DNA of 17,453 nucleotides from contig JBEKBD010000063.1 in assembly GCA_050015575.1 (NCBI GenBank), positions 1 to 17,453 of the forward strand, given 5' to 3'. Position numbers and translations under genes: made by a program. The stretch's first letter is position 1. Every line of letters starts with the position of its first letter. This document shows positions 7,312-15,186 of this stretch, piece after piece. Origin of the DNA: Roseiarcus sp050015575. GTDB lineage: Bacteria > Pseudomonadota > Alphaproteobacteria > Rhizobiales > Beijerinckiaceae. Below the pieces are notes generated by a model that searched no databases, was not told the origin of the DNA, and saw nothing but the letters and a program-made list of their open reading frames with translations.

Positions 7312-10300
7312 TCAGAACAGCCAGGTCAAGTTTCCCTTGATCGCGTTGCTCATGACGCGGTCGCCGCATTGGCCGGAATAGGACAGTCCGACCTCGGCCC
7401 GCGGGCCGAGGCGCAGATCGAGCCCGCCCTCGAAAAGGGCCGTGTCGCGCGCGATCGGCAGGCCGGCGACCGCGAAGGTCTCGCCCGTGCTTTGGAACGT
7501 GAGCGTTTCCGTGGGCGTGAGCGAGCCAAAGGCGCGCTGCCAGGCGACCGAGACGCGCGGCGTCAACGCCATGCCGTCGGCCAGGAGATAGTCGACGGCG
7601 GCCCGGCCGCCCAGCGTGGAATAGCCGATGTCGAAATGATTCGCTGATCCGCTGAGCGCGGCGACGCCGCCGCCGTTCTCGGCGAAGCCGCCGACGTTGA
7701 GATGCGCGAAGGCGAGCCCGCCGAACGGTTCGGCGGCGATCTTGCCGAGCGTCATGCCATAGCTCGCCTCGCTGAAGACTTGCGCCATGGCCGCGTCGTA
7801 GCGGGCGGACGCTGTGTTGGCGAAGCCGGGAAACGCGAGCGAGCGCGTGGCGTCGAGCGCGCTGAAGCTCGCCGACGCAGCCGAGCGCACACTCCAAGGA
7901 CCGAAACTGGCCGCCACGTAGCCGGCCAGATGCGCGGCGCCGATGTCGGCCGCGCTGCCGCGGTCGCTGACGTTGACGGAGGAGTCGGTGTAGCCGCCCG
8001 CGACGCCGGCCAGCCAGTTGGAGTCGAAGCGATGGTCGACGCCGGCGAAGACGCCGCCGAGCGAACGGCTCGCCGTGGCGGCGTCGCTGTCGCCGCCGAA
8101 CCGGCCCCAGGAATCGATCGCCTGGATCCACGAATACGTCGCCGGAACGGCTGCCCGGGTCTCAGGCGAAACTGTCAGCCTTCCGCCTGCTGCATTGGTC
8201 AGAGCGGACGCCGCGGGCGACGAGCCGAGGTCGTCCGCGTACGTCATCGTCGTCGGGCCGCCGGACGCGAGCGCCGCCGTCGGTCCGTCGACGCCGGCGA
8301 ACGAGGCCTGCCGCATCCGCCCCAGCAGCGTCTCGCGCATGAATAAACTGTCGCTGAGCATCGCCGTCTCGGCGCTGGCGTAGACTTCGCCCGACAGCGC
8401 GCCGAAGGCGCGCTGTGCGCCTGCCGCGGATTGGGCGTCCAACGCCAGGTCGAGGCCGCTTCCCGCCGGCCCGGCGGAAACAGCATTGGCCACCGCCGAT
8501 TGATTGGGAGTCGTCGCGACGCTGGCGTAAGCAACGCCGTTGCGAGCCAGCGTCAGGAACACGTCATCGGCGTCGTAGCTCAACGAGGGTTGGAGGAAAG
8601 GCAAATTGTCGGCGCTGACGTTGGCGAACGCGCCGTCGACGCCGCCGGTCGCAACCAGGATCGGGTAGGCGTGGCCGAGCTCCGCGCTGGCGCCGATCAC
8701 GCTCGCGACGACCGCGCCGCCGGAGAGCGTCGCCGTACCGCCGACCTGGATTTGGTCGGCGCTGTCGCCGGCGACCTGCGCCTGATAGGTGGTTCCGGTC
8801 GCCGTCAGATTGTTGACGACCTGGATCGCGCCGGTCGAATTGCCCGGATTGCCCGGCGCGATCGTGGACCCAGAAAACGAGTCGAGCGAACCGACGCTGC
8901 CGACGCCGGAGAGCAGACCGGAATTGGCGAAGGTTCCGGTCATGACGCCCTCGTTGATGACGCTGCCGTCGTTGGTCAGGACGCCCGCGAACACGCCGGC
9001 GCTGCCGAGCGCGAAGGCGGCGCCGGGCGAGACCGACAGCGGGCCGAGCAAACTGCCGGTGACACCGAGCGCGCCGCCTTGCACGTTGACGCCGCCGGTG
9101 AACGTGTCGTCGCCCGCCAGCACCAGGGTCCCCGAGCCCTGCTTGGTCAGGCCGCCGGGACCGGATATGTCGTTGCTCCAGACATCGAAGGCGTTCAGGC
9201 CGCCGAGCGCGGCGTTCATGCTGACCGTGACGTTGCCGGGGAAGGCGCCGTAGCCGCCGGCGGCGGCGTAGAGATCGAGGCGGGCCCAGCCGGAACCGTT
9301 GTCGAGCGCTCCGCCCGACGGCAATTCGGTGGTGGCGAGAATCTCGTCGAGTTGGTCGACGCTGAGATACGGAAACCGCGTCTTGATCAACACGTACGCG
9401 TCGGCCGGCACGAACGGCGCCAGATTCGTCGGGCCGACTGCGGGAAGATCATAGGTCAGATAATACGCGTAGTTCTGCGCCGCCTGCGTGTAGGCCGCCG
9501 CCGTGGGGATCGTTCCATTGCCGAGACACGCGGCGAGGTTGGCGCACGCCGCCGCATAGGGCGACGCGCCGCCGTCGCCGAGGCCCGCCTGCGCGAGATA
9601 GGTCTGCATCTGCGCGCTGAGCGAGGGTAGACTGGTCTGAGTGAAGCCTTTGGTCTGGTATAGCGAATTGTCGCCCGCCAGCGTTTCCGCGGTCACATAG
9701 GTGGCGAGAATCCGTCCGCCGATCACGTCCAGCGGGTAATGCACGCCGAAGACGTTGCGGCTGTAGCCGAAGTCCGCCGCGGACTGCAGCAGCTGCTGAT
9801 AATAACCGGGCGCCAGGATGGCGAAAACAATTGCATTGGCGGCGCCGATCGACGAGTGGCCGCTCGGAAAGGAAGGCGACGCCACATAGGACTGCCAGTT
9901 CTGCGGATCCGTGGAGATGTAGGCCGTCTGCTGAATCTCATAGGCGATGAGCGAGGAATTGGCCGGTGTGAAAGGATTGTTGGCGATCGCGCTCGACGTC
10001 TGAAAAGGCCGCGGATCGCCGTTGGGGTCGGCCGTCGTGTCGCCGTACGCGACGCCGTAGACGTCGAATCCGCCGAAATAGTTCTTCAAGTCGCCGGTCG
10101 TGGCGCCGGTGGCCATGTTGTCGATCACGGACGTCACCGCGGCGGCGACCGCTGTCGGGAGAGTCGGCGCGGTCGGAATTCCGGCCGGGCTGAAATAGAG
10201 ATTCGAATTGTTGGGGAACGCGCCGATCAGAATGCTTTGGGAAGCTTGGTCGACGAGCGCACTTTCCGCGGCGAGCGTCCTGCGGGCCGGGCTCGCGCCG

Positions 10301-10587
10301 GCGTAGATCTCTTCTTCCGTCAGCATGTTCGCCGCGAGCGCGGCGAGGCCCGCGGACGAGGTCAAGAGCGAGGCGAACGGCGACAGCAGCTTCGCCTGGT
10401 CGGAGCAAAGCGTTGGCGGCTGCGTCGTCGGCGCGCACTGCGCGGTCCCGGCGAGCGCCGCGCCCGGCGCCGTCAGCGCGGCGAGGAAGATCGCCCACGA
10501 CAGGAGGCGCGGCGGCGGCGCAAGGCGCAAACGGATAAGCCCGGCGATCGCCCGCGCGAAGCCGAGCGACTTGGCGCGAGCCGACAT
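7312..10587 (-). CDS. PAP2 acid phosphatase fused to an autotransporter (type V secretion)
   Basis: A 1091-aa surface phosphatase. Signal peptide 1-46 (cleavage ALA/GT). Residues about 50-300 are a PAP2/class A acid phosphatase domain: RPF at 193-195, PSGH at 241-244, SR at 276-277 and H283...D287 (SRNVFGVHYPLD), the full SRx5Hx3D motif. The lysine expected seven residues before Arg193 is absent (alanine). A GWARLDLYAAAGGYG segment (about 433-447) closes the phosphatase part. Then come a passenger repeat (GPGGLTKQGSGTLVLAGDDTF, about 476-496) and a C-terminal beta-barrel of roughly 260 residues ending in LTWLF, the aromatic end of outer membrane proteins. It is the second gene of an operon, 33 bases after the BBP7-like gene. 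The start ATG has a G-run for ribosome binding in a small hairpin loop. Role: probably phosphate release at the cell surface. Confidence 0.92.
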   Translation of the reverse strand: MSARAKSLGFARAIAGLIRLRLAPPPRLLSWAIFLAALTAPGAALAGTAQCAPTTQPPTLCSDQAKLLSPFASLLTSSAGLAALAANMLTEEEIYAGASPARRTLAAESALVDQASQSILIGAFPNNSNLYFSPAGIPTAPTLPTAVAAAVTSVIDNMATGATTGDLKNYFGGFDVYGVAYGDTTADPNGDPRPFQTSSAIANNPFTPANSSLIAYEIQQTAYISTDPQNWQSYVASPSFPSGHSSIGAANAIVFAILAPGYYQQLLQSAADFGYSRNVFGVHYPLDVIGGRILATYVTAETLAGDNSLYQTKGFTQTSLPSLSAQMQTYLAQAGLGDGGASPYAAACANLAACLGNGTIPTAAAYTQAAQNYAYYLTYDLPAVGPTNLAPFVPADAYVLIKTRFPYLSVDQLDEILATTELPSGGALDNGSGWARLDLYAAAGGYGAFPGNVTVSMNAALGGLNAFDVWSNDISGPGGLTKQGSGTLVLAGDDTFTGGVNVQGGALGVTGSLLGPLSVSPGAAFALGSAGVFAGVLTNDGSVINEGVMTGTFANSGLLSGVGSVGSLDSFSGSTIAPGNPGNSTGAIQVVNNLTATGTTYQAQVAGDSADQIQVGGTATLSGGAVVASVIGASAELGHAYPILVATGGVDGAFANVSADNLPFLQPSLSYDADDVFLTLARNGVAYASVATTPNQSAVANAVSAGPAGSGLDLALDAQSAAGAQRAFGALSGEVYASAETAMLSDSLFMRETLLGRMRQASFAGVDGPTAALASGGPTTMTYADDLGSSPAASALTNAAGGRLTVSPETRAAVPATYSWIQAIDSWGRFGGDSDAATASRSLGGVFAGVDHRFDSNWLAGVAGGYTDSSVNVSDRGSAADIGAAHLAGYVAASFGPWSVRSAASASFSALDATRSLAFPGFANTASARYDAAMAQVFSEASYGMTLGKIAAEPFGGLAFAHLNVGGFAENGGGVAALSGSANHFDIGYSTLGGRAAVDYLLADGMALTPRVSVAWQRAFGSLTPTETLTFQSTGETFAVAGLPIARDTALFEGGLDLRLGPRAEVGLSYSGQCGDRVMSNAIKGNLTWLF

Positions 10588-10589
10588 GG

Positions 10590-10606
10590 AAACACCCCCC
10601 GTGTTT
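10590..10606 (-). promoter_or_regulatory. G-run ribosome binding site placed in a hairpin loop
   Basis: On the minus strand AAACAC-GGGGG-GTGTTT lies two bases before the ATG of the PAP2 autotransporter. The six-base arms pair exactly and the loop is the only Shine-Dalgarno-like sequence for this gene. This could tune translation relative to the upstream barrel gene. Confidence 0.4.
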
Positions 10607-10620
10607 GCAACGCGGCGACG

Positions 10621-11874
10621 CTAGAACGAAACTTCGAGTCCGACCGTGGCGCCCTGAAAGAGCACGTTCGAGCCGCAGTTGACGCCGAGCGCGCGCGCGC
10701 TCACCGGGGTCGATGGAGAAGCTGCAGAGGGCGACGTTGTGTACGTTTCCCGGATCTGCCCGGGCGCCAAAGCGACGCCGTCGAGCCACAGCGCTTCGTA
10801 GCCCACCTTGAGCGCAAGCCCCTTGGCGAGTTGATATTTCGCCTGCAATGCGGCTTCGCCGACGAAGGCGGCGTAGTTGGTCGTGGCTTGCGCCGTGTAC
10901 AGCTGCTTCGCCATGCTGACCACGGTCGTCTGTTCGGCGTTGTCGTCGAATACGCCCGCCTTGATCACGCCATCGATCGAAAAACGCCCAAGCTCCATCA
11001 GTTTGGCGTCCACGCCGATTTGGGCGCCGTAAAGGTCGTTCCGCGTGCTTGCCGTCCAGAAGGGAGGGTAAATGACCGCCGACCCGCCCGGGGGATTAGG
11101 AACGTCAGAAAGAGCGCAGCCAGACGTGGCTGGAACTGGAAAAAGACAAGGCCCTTTCCAGTTCGGCGCGATGCGATCCGCCGGGGTCAACCAGCCGACA
11201 AGCGTGTCGTTGAGTTGGAGCCACCGCAATCCTCCCAGCACGGTCACGCCAGGGGAAAGATTCAGCCGCCCGTTGGCCTCGGCGTTATAAAGGTTCGTGG
11301 CGTCCTTCCAGGCCATGCCCTGGTAGGCGAAATCTTGAGTCTGCCAGAACGAGCCGGGGGCGTACATGACCAGCCAGTCCGAGTCCGCCGGATTCGCCGG
11401 ATTGGTGGGTCCGACCGTCTTGGTGGCGCTCTGGGTGAAAATGTTGAAATACGAGAACTCCGCGCCGTAGCCGGAGTCGTCGCGATAGGTCGCGCTCAGT
11501 TTCGGTCCGGCGGAGAAGCCTTGCCAAAACTGGTTGCTGTTGAACGCGTCGGCGGCTGAGGCGGAGGCGTTCTGCGTAGCGGCGAACTGCGTGCTGCCCG
11601 GCAGGAGGCCAACCAGCGTTTGATTGGCGCCGCCCGTTCGGCCCAAGACGATCGTCTCGGCCGAGAACGTCCATCGCGGCGCGCTCTGCGGCGGCTCGAC
11701 CGGCCCTTGGGGGGACGACGGCAACGACCCGTCGGCGCCGGCCGGCCAGCCGGCAAAGCCCTCTTGCGCTCGAGCCGCGCCGGCGATCAGGAGCGGCGTG
11801 GCGAACAGAGAGCAGACGAAGCAAGCGGCGACAAACCTCGGTCTATGCCGAAATGATCCAATTCGAGTTCTCAT
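10621..11874 (-). CDS. BBP7-like outer membrane beta-barrel protein
   Basis: A 417-aa predicted outer membrane protein. Signal peptide 1-36 (hydrophobic 14-33, cleavage ARA/QE). The mature region begins with a proline-rich linker and then WTFSAETIVLGRTGGANQTL, the opening of the BBP7 family as I remember it. Repeated amphipathic strands follow, with GFSAGPKLSATYRDDSGYGAEFSYF-like barrel text, a GGLRWLQLND strand and the terminal GLEVSF ending in phenylalanine, the recognition end for barrel assembly. ATG 11874 has AAAGG seven bases upstream. It is the first gene of a two-gene operon with the PAP2 autotransporter. The function is unknown; a pore or structural barrel helping a surface phosphatase is only an inference from the pairing. 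Confidence 0.8.
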   Translation of the reverse strand: MRTRIGSFRHRPRFVAACFVCSLFATPLLIAGAARAQEGFAGWPAGADGSLPSSPQGPVEPPQSAPRWTFSAETIVLGRTGGANQTLVGLLPGSTQFAATQNASASAADAFNSNQFWQGFSAGPKLSATYRDDSGYGAEFSYFNIFTQSATKTVGPTNPANPADSDWLVMYAPGSFWQTQDFAYQGMAWKDATNLYNAEANGRLNLSPGVTVLGGLRWLQLNDTLVGWLTPADRIAPNWKGPCLFPVPATSGCALSDVPNPPGGSAVIYPPFWTASTRNDLYGAQIGVDAKLMELGRFSIDGVIKAGVFDDNAEQTTVVSMAKQLYTAQATTNYAAFVGEAALQAKYQLAKGLALKVGYEALWLDGVALAPGQIRETYTTSPSAASPSTPVSARALGVNCGSNVLFQGATVGLEVSF

Positions 11875-12411
11875 GGGATTGCCTTTGACCCATTCGGCCC
11901 TTTTTCAAGAACGCAGGCGGAAAGGGCGACCGGGGCGCTGACGGCGAAAGAGAGGCGGCGCTCACGCACAATAAAGGACGGCGCCGAAGCCGCGCGAAAG
12001 CGCGCTCGGCGTCAAAACGATTCATGGATTGACGTCCCCAATGGCGAAGCCTGCGCGGGGCGCGCGCTTCGTCTTTTCGCGCAACGTAAACAGCTCAAAT
12101 AGCGGCGTCCAGCGCGTTTTCGACGTTGCCCCCAACATTGCGCCGGGGGCGATCGGGCTCTCGCGGTCGGCGACGCCTCGTTCGCCGGCCGGACGCTCAC
12201 GGCGAATGGCGGCGCGCTGTTTTCGTGAGGGGCGCGAGACGGGGCGGAGGGAGCGGAACCGGCGCACAGATTAGATATTGCGCGCGCCGGCGGAGTCCCG
12301 GCGGAATCTCTCTAGCGCGCCATCGGCAAACGTCACGACCGTTTCTCTCCCAGCGAATGGGTCAACGATCTCGCGGCAGCAGGCCGCGAGCCAATGTGAT
12401 CGGAAAACCCT
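11875..12411. other. Intergenic region between the BBP7-like gene and the toxin operon
   Basis: This stretch should contain the promoter of the BBP7/PAP2 operon at its left end, but no convincing -35/-10 pair was found; TTGAAA (complement of 11903-11908) has no good partner. Several arginine-rich open frames cross it on both strands without ribosome binding sites or recognisable domains. At the right end sits a hairpin following the DUF4253 gene. Confidence 0.5.
12370..12390 (-). terminator. Hairpin at the end of the toxin operon
   Basis: CTCGCGGC and GCCGCGAG form a perfect 8-bp stem with a five-base loop, 21 bases after the stop of the DUF4253 gene. No U-run follows on the minus strand. 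Position at the operon end supports a terminator role. Confidence 0.5.
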
Positions 12412-13149
12412 TTAGTCCCACCAGAAGAACCACCAGTCGCTCGCCATCAATCCGGCGGCCAGCGCCCGATAGGAGCCGACGCCCTGATCGATGATGTCGT
12501 TACAATAGACGTACTGTTCGCGAGCGAGCTCGAGCGCCTCCTCGCGCGTCGCGGGCCTGCGCGATACGCGCAGGTTGATCACGTCGGCCGCGAGGCCGAC
12601 GAGTTCGGCGCCGTAACGGTCGCGCCAGGCGCGCAACGCCGCGACGTGATAGGCCGGCGGAGGGCACGCGTTCCAATTCCCCCACTGCATGTAGGCCGGA
12701 ATGGCGGTGGGATCGTCGGTGGGAATCAGGGCGATGTGAGCGGTCGGCTTCAACTGTTGAGCGGCGAGATCGTAAGTGACGGTCAAGCTCGTCGCATGCC
12801 ACGGGTCGGCAGGCCAATCGCCGAGAGGCGCTTCGGATTCCTCGTCGCCAAAATCCGCCGCCGAGCCGATCTTCCTGAGGTAGGCCATGGCTTTCGCGTG
12901 CTCGTCGCGGCGATGCCGGCGAAGACCGTCCGGAAAGTCGATGGCCTTTGCGGCGGCGAGAATCTCCTCGACCGACTTTTGTCGCGCCCGTTCCCTTGGA
13001 TCGAACGGGAGCAGCAAATTGTCGAGATTGTCCTCCCCGAGCACGACCGGAATCCCGCGGCCGGCGTTCCTTAATTCCTCCCATGTCGCGAGAGCGTTTT
13101 CGCCGCTCGTTTCGACGACCTCATAGGGGAAGTTCGCAAACTCAACCAT
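12412..13149 (-). CDS. DUF4253 domain protein, third gene of the toxin operon
   Basis: A 245-aa soluble protein. The C-terminal hundred residues match the DUF4253 pattern: HIALIPTDDP, WGNWNACPPPAYH, LRAWRDRYGAELVGL, REEALELAREQYVYC, DQGVG and the terminal WWFFWWD. The biochemical function of DUF4253 is not known to me. GGGAGG lies nine bases before ATG 13149 but only three before ATG 13155, so 13149 is chosen; two extra residues would be gained with 13155, and the open frame itself reaches 13185. The gene begins 26 bases after the CdiI-like stop, so the two are probably co-transcribed. Being downstream of an immunity gene suggests a second immunity or accessory role, or an orphan immunity relic, but nothing in the protein proves it. 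Confidence 0.85.
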   Translation of the reverse strand: MVEFANFPYEVVETSGENALATWEELRNAGRGIPVVLGEDNLDNLLLPFDPRERARQKSVEEILAAAKAIDFPDGLRRHRRDEHAKAMAYLRKIGSAADFGDEESEAPLGDWPADPWHATSLTVTYDLAAQQLKPTAHIALIPTDDPTAIPAYMQWGNWNACPPPAYHVAALRAWRDRYGAELVGLAADVINLRVSRRPATREEALELAREQYVYCNDIIDQGVGSYRALAAGLMASDWWFFWWD

Positions 13150-13175
13150 GTCCATACGCCTCCCGATCGCGGCCG

Positions 13176-13673
13176 TTATTCGCAACGGTCCAATGCCAGC
13201 CTCAGCGCCGCGCCCGCCGCAGCCGCGTCCGTCGTCGCCGCAATGACGACGTTGCTATCCGGCGAAAGATCCCGCCAATACTCCGGCTTGTCGCGCTTAT
13301 GCGGCTGAATCGAAATCTCGCCCTCGGACCTCTTGGCCCGGCACCAATCCATGTTCTTGTAGGCGTCACGCTTGGTCTTGTAGCCATATCGACGCATGAA
13401 ATCCTTCTGCCAATTCCGATAGCAGCGCACGTATCTTTCGGATTCGAAGAACTCCGGCTCGTCGAGGGGCCAGATAAACCGGCTCTTGTCCAAGCACTCC
13501 AGAAGCGCGCGCCCCAGGGTCTCGTCGGTCGCATCCCGCGGCAGATAGATCACGTACCCCTGATCCTCGCGCTGGATCATGCGATATCCGGACAGCGGTT
13601 CAAGAGAAACGAACCTTTCTGTCTGGTGAACATCGGCGCACTGCCGGAAGGGGAACAATTCTGTTGGTGTCAT
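13176..13673 (-). CDS. cdiI: CdiI-type (DUF1436-like) immunity protein
   Basis: A 165-aa protein matching the CDI immunity family I remember as DUF1436/CdiI: a central YLPRDATDETLGRALLECL with SR (43-65), YGYKTKRDAYKNM (96-108), an IQPHKRDKPEYW segment, and the C-terminal GAALRLALDRC (154-164). Proteins of this type bind and neutralise the nuclease domain of a cognate toxin in the cytoplasm. The preferred ATG (13673) overlaps the toxin stop as ATGA, and GAGGA sits seven bases upstream inside the toxin gene, so the pair is likely translationally coupled. A longer frame back to 13748 would overlap the toxin by about 80 bases and lacks support. Base composition is visibly more AT-rich than surrounding genes, like the toxin domain it pairs with. 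Confidence 0.82.
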   Translation of the reverse strand: MTPTELFPFRQCADVHQTERFVSLEPLSGYRMIQREDQGYVIYLPRDATDETLGRALLECLDKSRFIWPLDEPEFFESERYVRCYRNWQKDFMRRYGYKTKRDAYKNMDWCRAKRSEGEISIQPHKRDKPEYWRDLSPDSNVVIAATTDAAAAGAALRLALDRCE

Positions 13674-15154
13674 TCCCTGATCCTCGTGATGACGACCCGA
13701 ACGCCACGTTCTTTGCCATAGAAGATCGCAGCAAACAGGTAACGCCACTGCGTTGGCGAAGTATACTCAGGAATTGCTAGATGAATCGTCTTTGACAAAA
13801 CATCGCTTAGATCGAGATCGATATCCGGCCGCGGATTACTATAGTCGGCAGCAGAGTCAATATAGTTCTTCATGCGCCAGTATATGCCTTGCGGGTTCTT
13901 GATATAACCTATACTCAATGTATTCATCGTCTTGGCGCTTATGGCTTCTCCTATTATCTGGTCAAACAGGTCGAAGGCTTTCGAGTACCGCGATAACCGC
14001 TTGATGCCGGAAATCAATTTTTCGATGTAAGTTTCCCAATTGCCGCCTTGACCCCAGATGCCATTTTTCCAGTCAATTTTGGCGTCGCGGTTGTTGACGA
14101 TCCCGCCAAGGCCCTCGACTTCCTTGGGCGCCGGCACAGGCGCTTCCGCCGGCGCTGGCGCTTCCGCTGGCTTTTCCTCGGCCCTTTCTGCGGGCGCTTC
14201 TACCGCCGCCTCCGGCCGGCTTTCAACCTTCGGCTCCGCCGAGAAACGCAGGCGCGGCGGCAGATTGTCGATCGCCCAGACTTCGCCGGCGACATCCAGC
14301 ATCGACTTGGGCAAATGCCCGGGGTCGACGATCCCGGCGTTGTTCGCGCCTTGGAACAGGACCAACGCGGCGGAGTGCAGGTTCCCCTGCGCCGACGGCG
14401 GCGTGTACTCGTAGGCGAGCCAGAACGACAGGCGATCCTCAAGAAAGGAGTATTCGGCGAGCGCCCGCTCCTTTTCCGCGGACGAGAGGCTTCCGCCTTC
14501 CCGTCCCAAGCGATCGCCGAACTGAATGACCTGCTTGGCGAAATCGACGGGCCCGAGCCAGTCGTATTCTCTCTCGAACGTCTCGACGAGGGAGGGCGGC
14601 TTTCGACTGTCGTCAGCCGCGTCGTCCTCGGGCGGCGGCGAGACGACAGGCGCGGGCGACGCATGTCCGCCGCCGCCGGACTCGGCATCGGCGACGCGCG
14701 GAGGCGCCGCATCGGCGCTCCGCGCGCCCGCGCCGTTTTCGGCCGGCCCCGCTTGGCCGGCCGGACCGGCGGCCCCGCCGGTCGTCCAGCGGCCATGCCA
14801 GTCTCTCGGTTCGTCGGGATCGTATTTGGCAAGCGCGCCATCGGCCTTCGCCAGCCGCGCCGCCCCTTCCCGGCTTAGTTCCGGCGTCCGCGTCAGCACC
14901 GCGGCAATCCCGGCGCGCGCCAGGTCGCCGCTGTTGAGGGCTCGCGCGATGACGCCGAGGCTCGATTCGAGCCGGGTCGGATCGCCGTCCGCGCCGAACG
15001 CCGCCCGGATCAGCGAAGCGATCTCGGGCGCCGGCCGCGGCGCGAATCCCGCCCGAGTCTTCTCGAGCAGAGGCACGCCGGCGAGCGACAGGCCCGCGGG
15101 CGTGCAGCTCAAACCGAGCCCTCCGGGCTCGTTCGTCAATCGAAACATTCGCAT
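13670..15154 (-). CDS. Polymorphic toxin with CdiA-CT (EC869/TA271-like) DNase domain, SOS promoter
   Basis: A 494-aa modular protein without signal peptide. Residues 1-125 form an N-terminal domain (GLSLAGVPLLEKTRAGFAPR, then KYDPDEPRDWHGRWT at 110-124) that I associate with alphaproteobacterial effector or phage-related proteins. A Gly/Ala/Pro linker (126-185), a middle domain (about 186-305) and a second Ala/Pro/Glu linker (306-347) follow. The C-terminal domain (about 350-494) has QGGNWE, FDLFDQIIGEAISAKTMNT, IYWRMKNYIDSAADY, IHLAIPEYT and a final YGKERGVRVVITRI. Glu374, Asp395, Ser406 and Lys408 have the spacing of the zinc/catalytic residues of CdiA-CT DNases of EC869/TA271 type. The start could also be M3 (15148), which has AGGA five bases upstream. 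The next gene is a matching CdiI-like immunity gene. The domain is AT-richer than the N-terminus, as expected of an exchanged toxin module. DNase activity is inferred. Confidence 0.85.
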   Translation of the reverse strand: MRMFRLTNEPGGLGLSCTPAGLSLAGVPLLEKTRAGFAPRPAPEIASLIRAAFGADGDPTRLESSLGVIARALNSGDLARAGIAAVLTRTPELSREGAARLAKADGALAKYDPDEPRDWHGRWTTGGAAGPAGQAGPAENGAGARSADAAPPRVADAESGGGGHASPAPVVSPPPEDDAADDSRKPPSLVETFEREYDWLGPVDFAKQVIQFGDRLGREGGSLSSAEKERALAEYSFLEDRLSFWLAYEYTPPSAQGNLHSAALVLFQGANNAGIVDPGHLPKSMLDVAGEVWAIDNLPPRLRFSAEPKVESRPEAAVEAPAERAEEKPAEAPAPAEAPVPAPKEVEGLGGIVNNRDAKIDWKNGIWGQGGNWETYIEKLISGIKRLSRYSKAFDLFDQIIGEAISAKTMNTLSIGYIKNPQGIYWRMKNYIDSAADYSNPRPDIDLDLSDVLSKTIHLAIPEYTSPTQWRYLFAAIFYGKERGVRVVITRIRE

Positions 15155-15186
15155 CCTGCGACCACCCGTCGGCGGAACTGTCGGGA

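Noticed and set aside
8431..11559. Long plus-strand frames (399 and 606 codons) opposite the autotransporter and barrel genes
   Set aside because: Antisense shadows of well-supported minus-strand genes, arginine-rich and without conserved text.
12022..12274. Overlapping 81-codon frames on both strands in the 537-base gap
   Set aside because: Arginine-rich, no ribosome binding site, and neither resembles a known family. Probably composition-driven.
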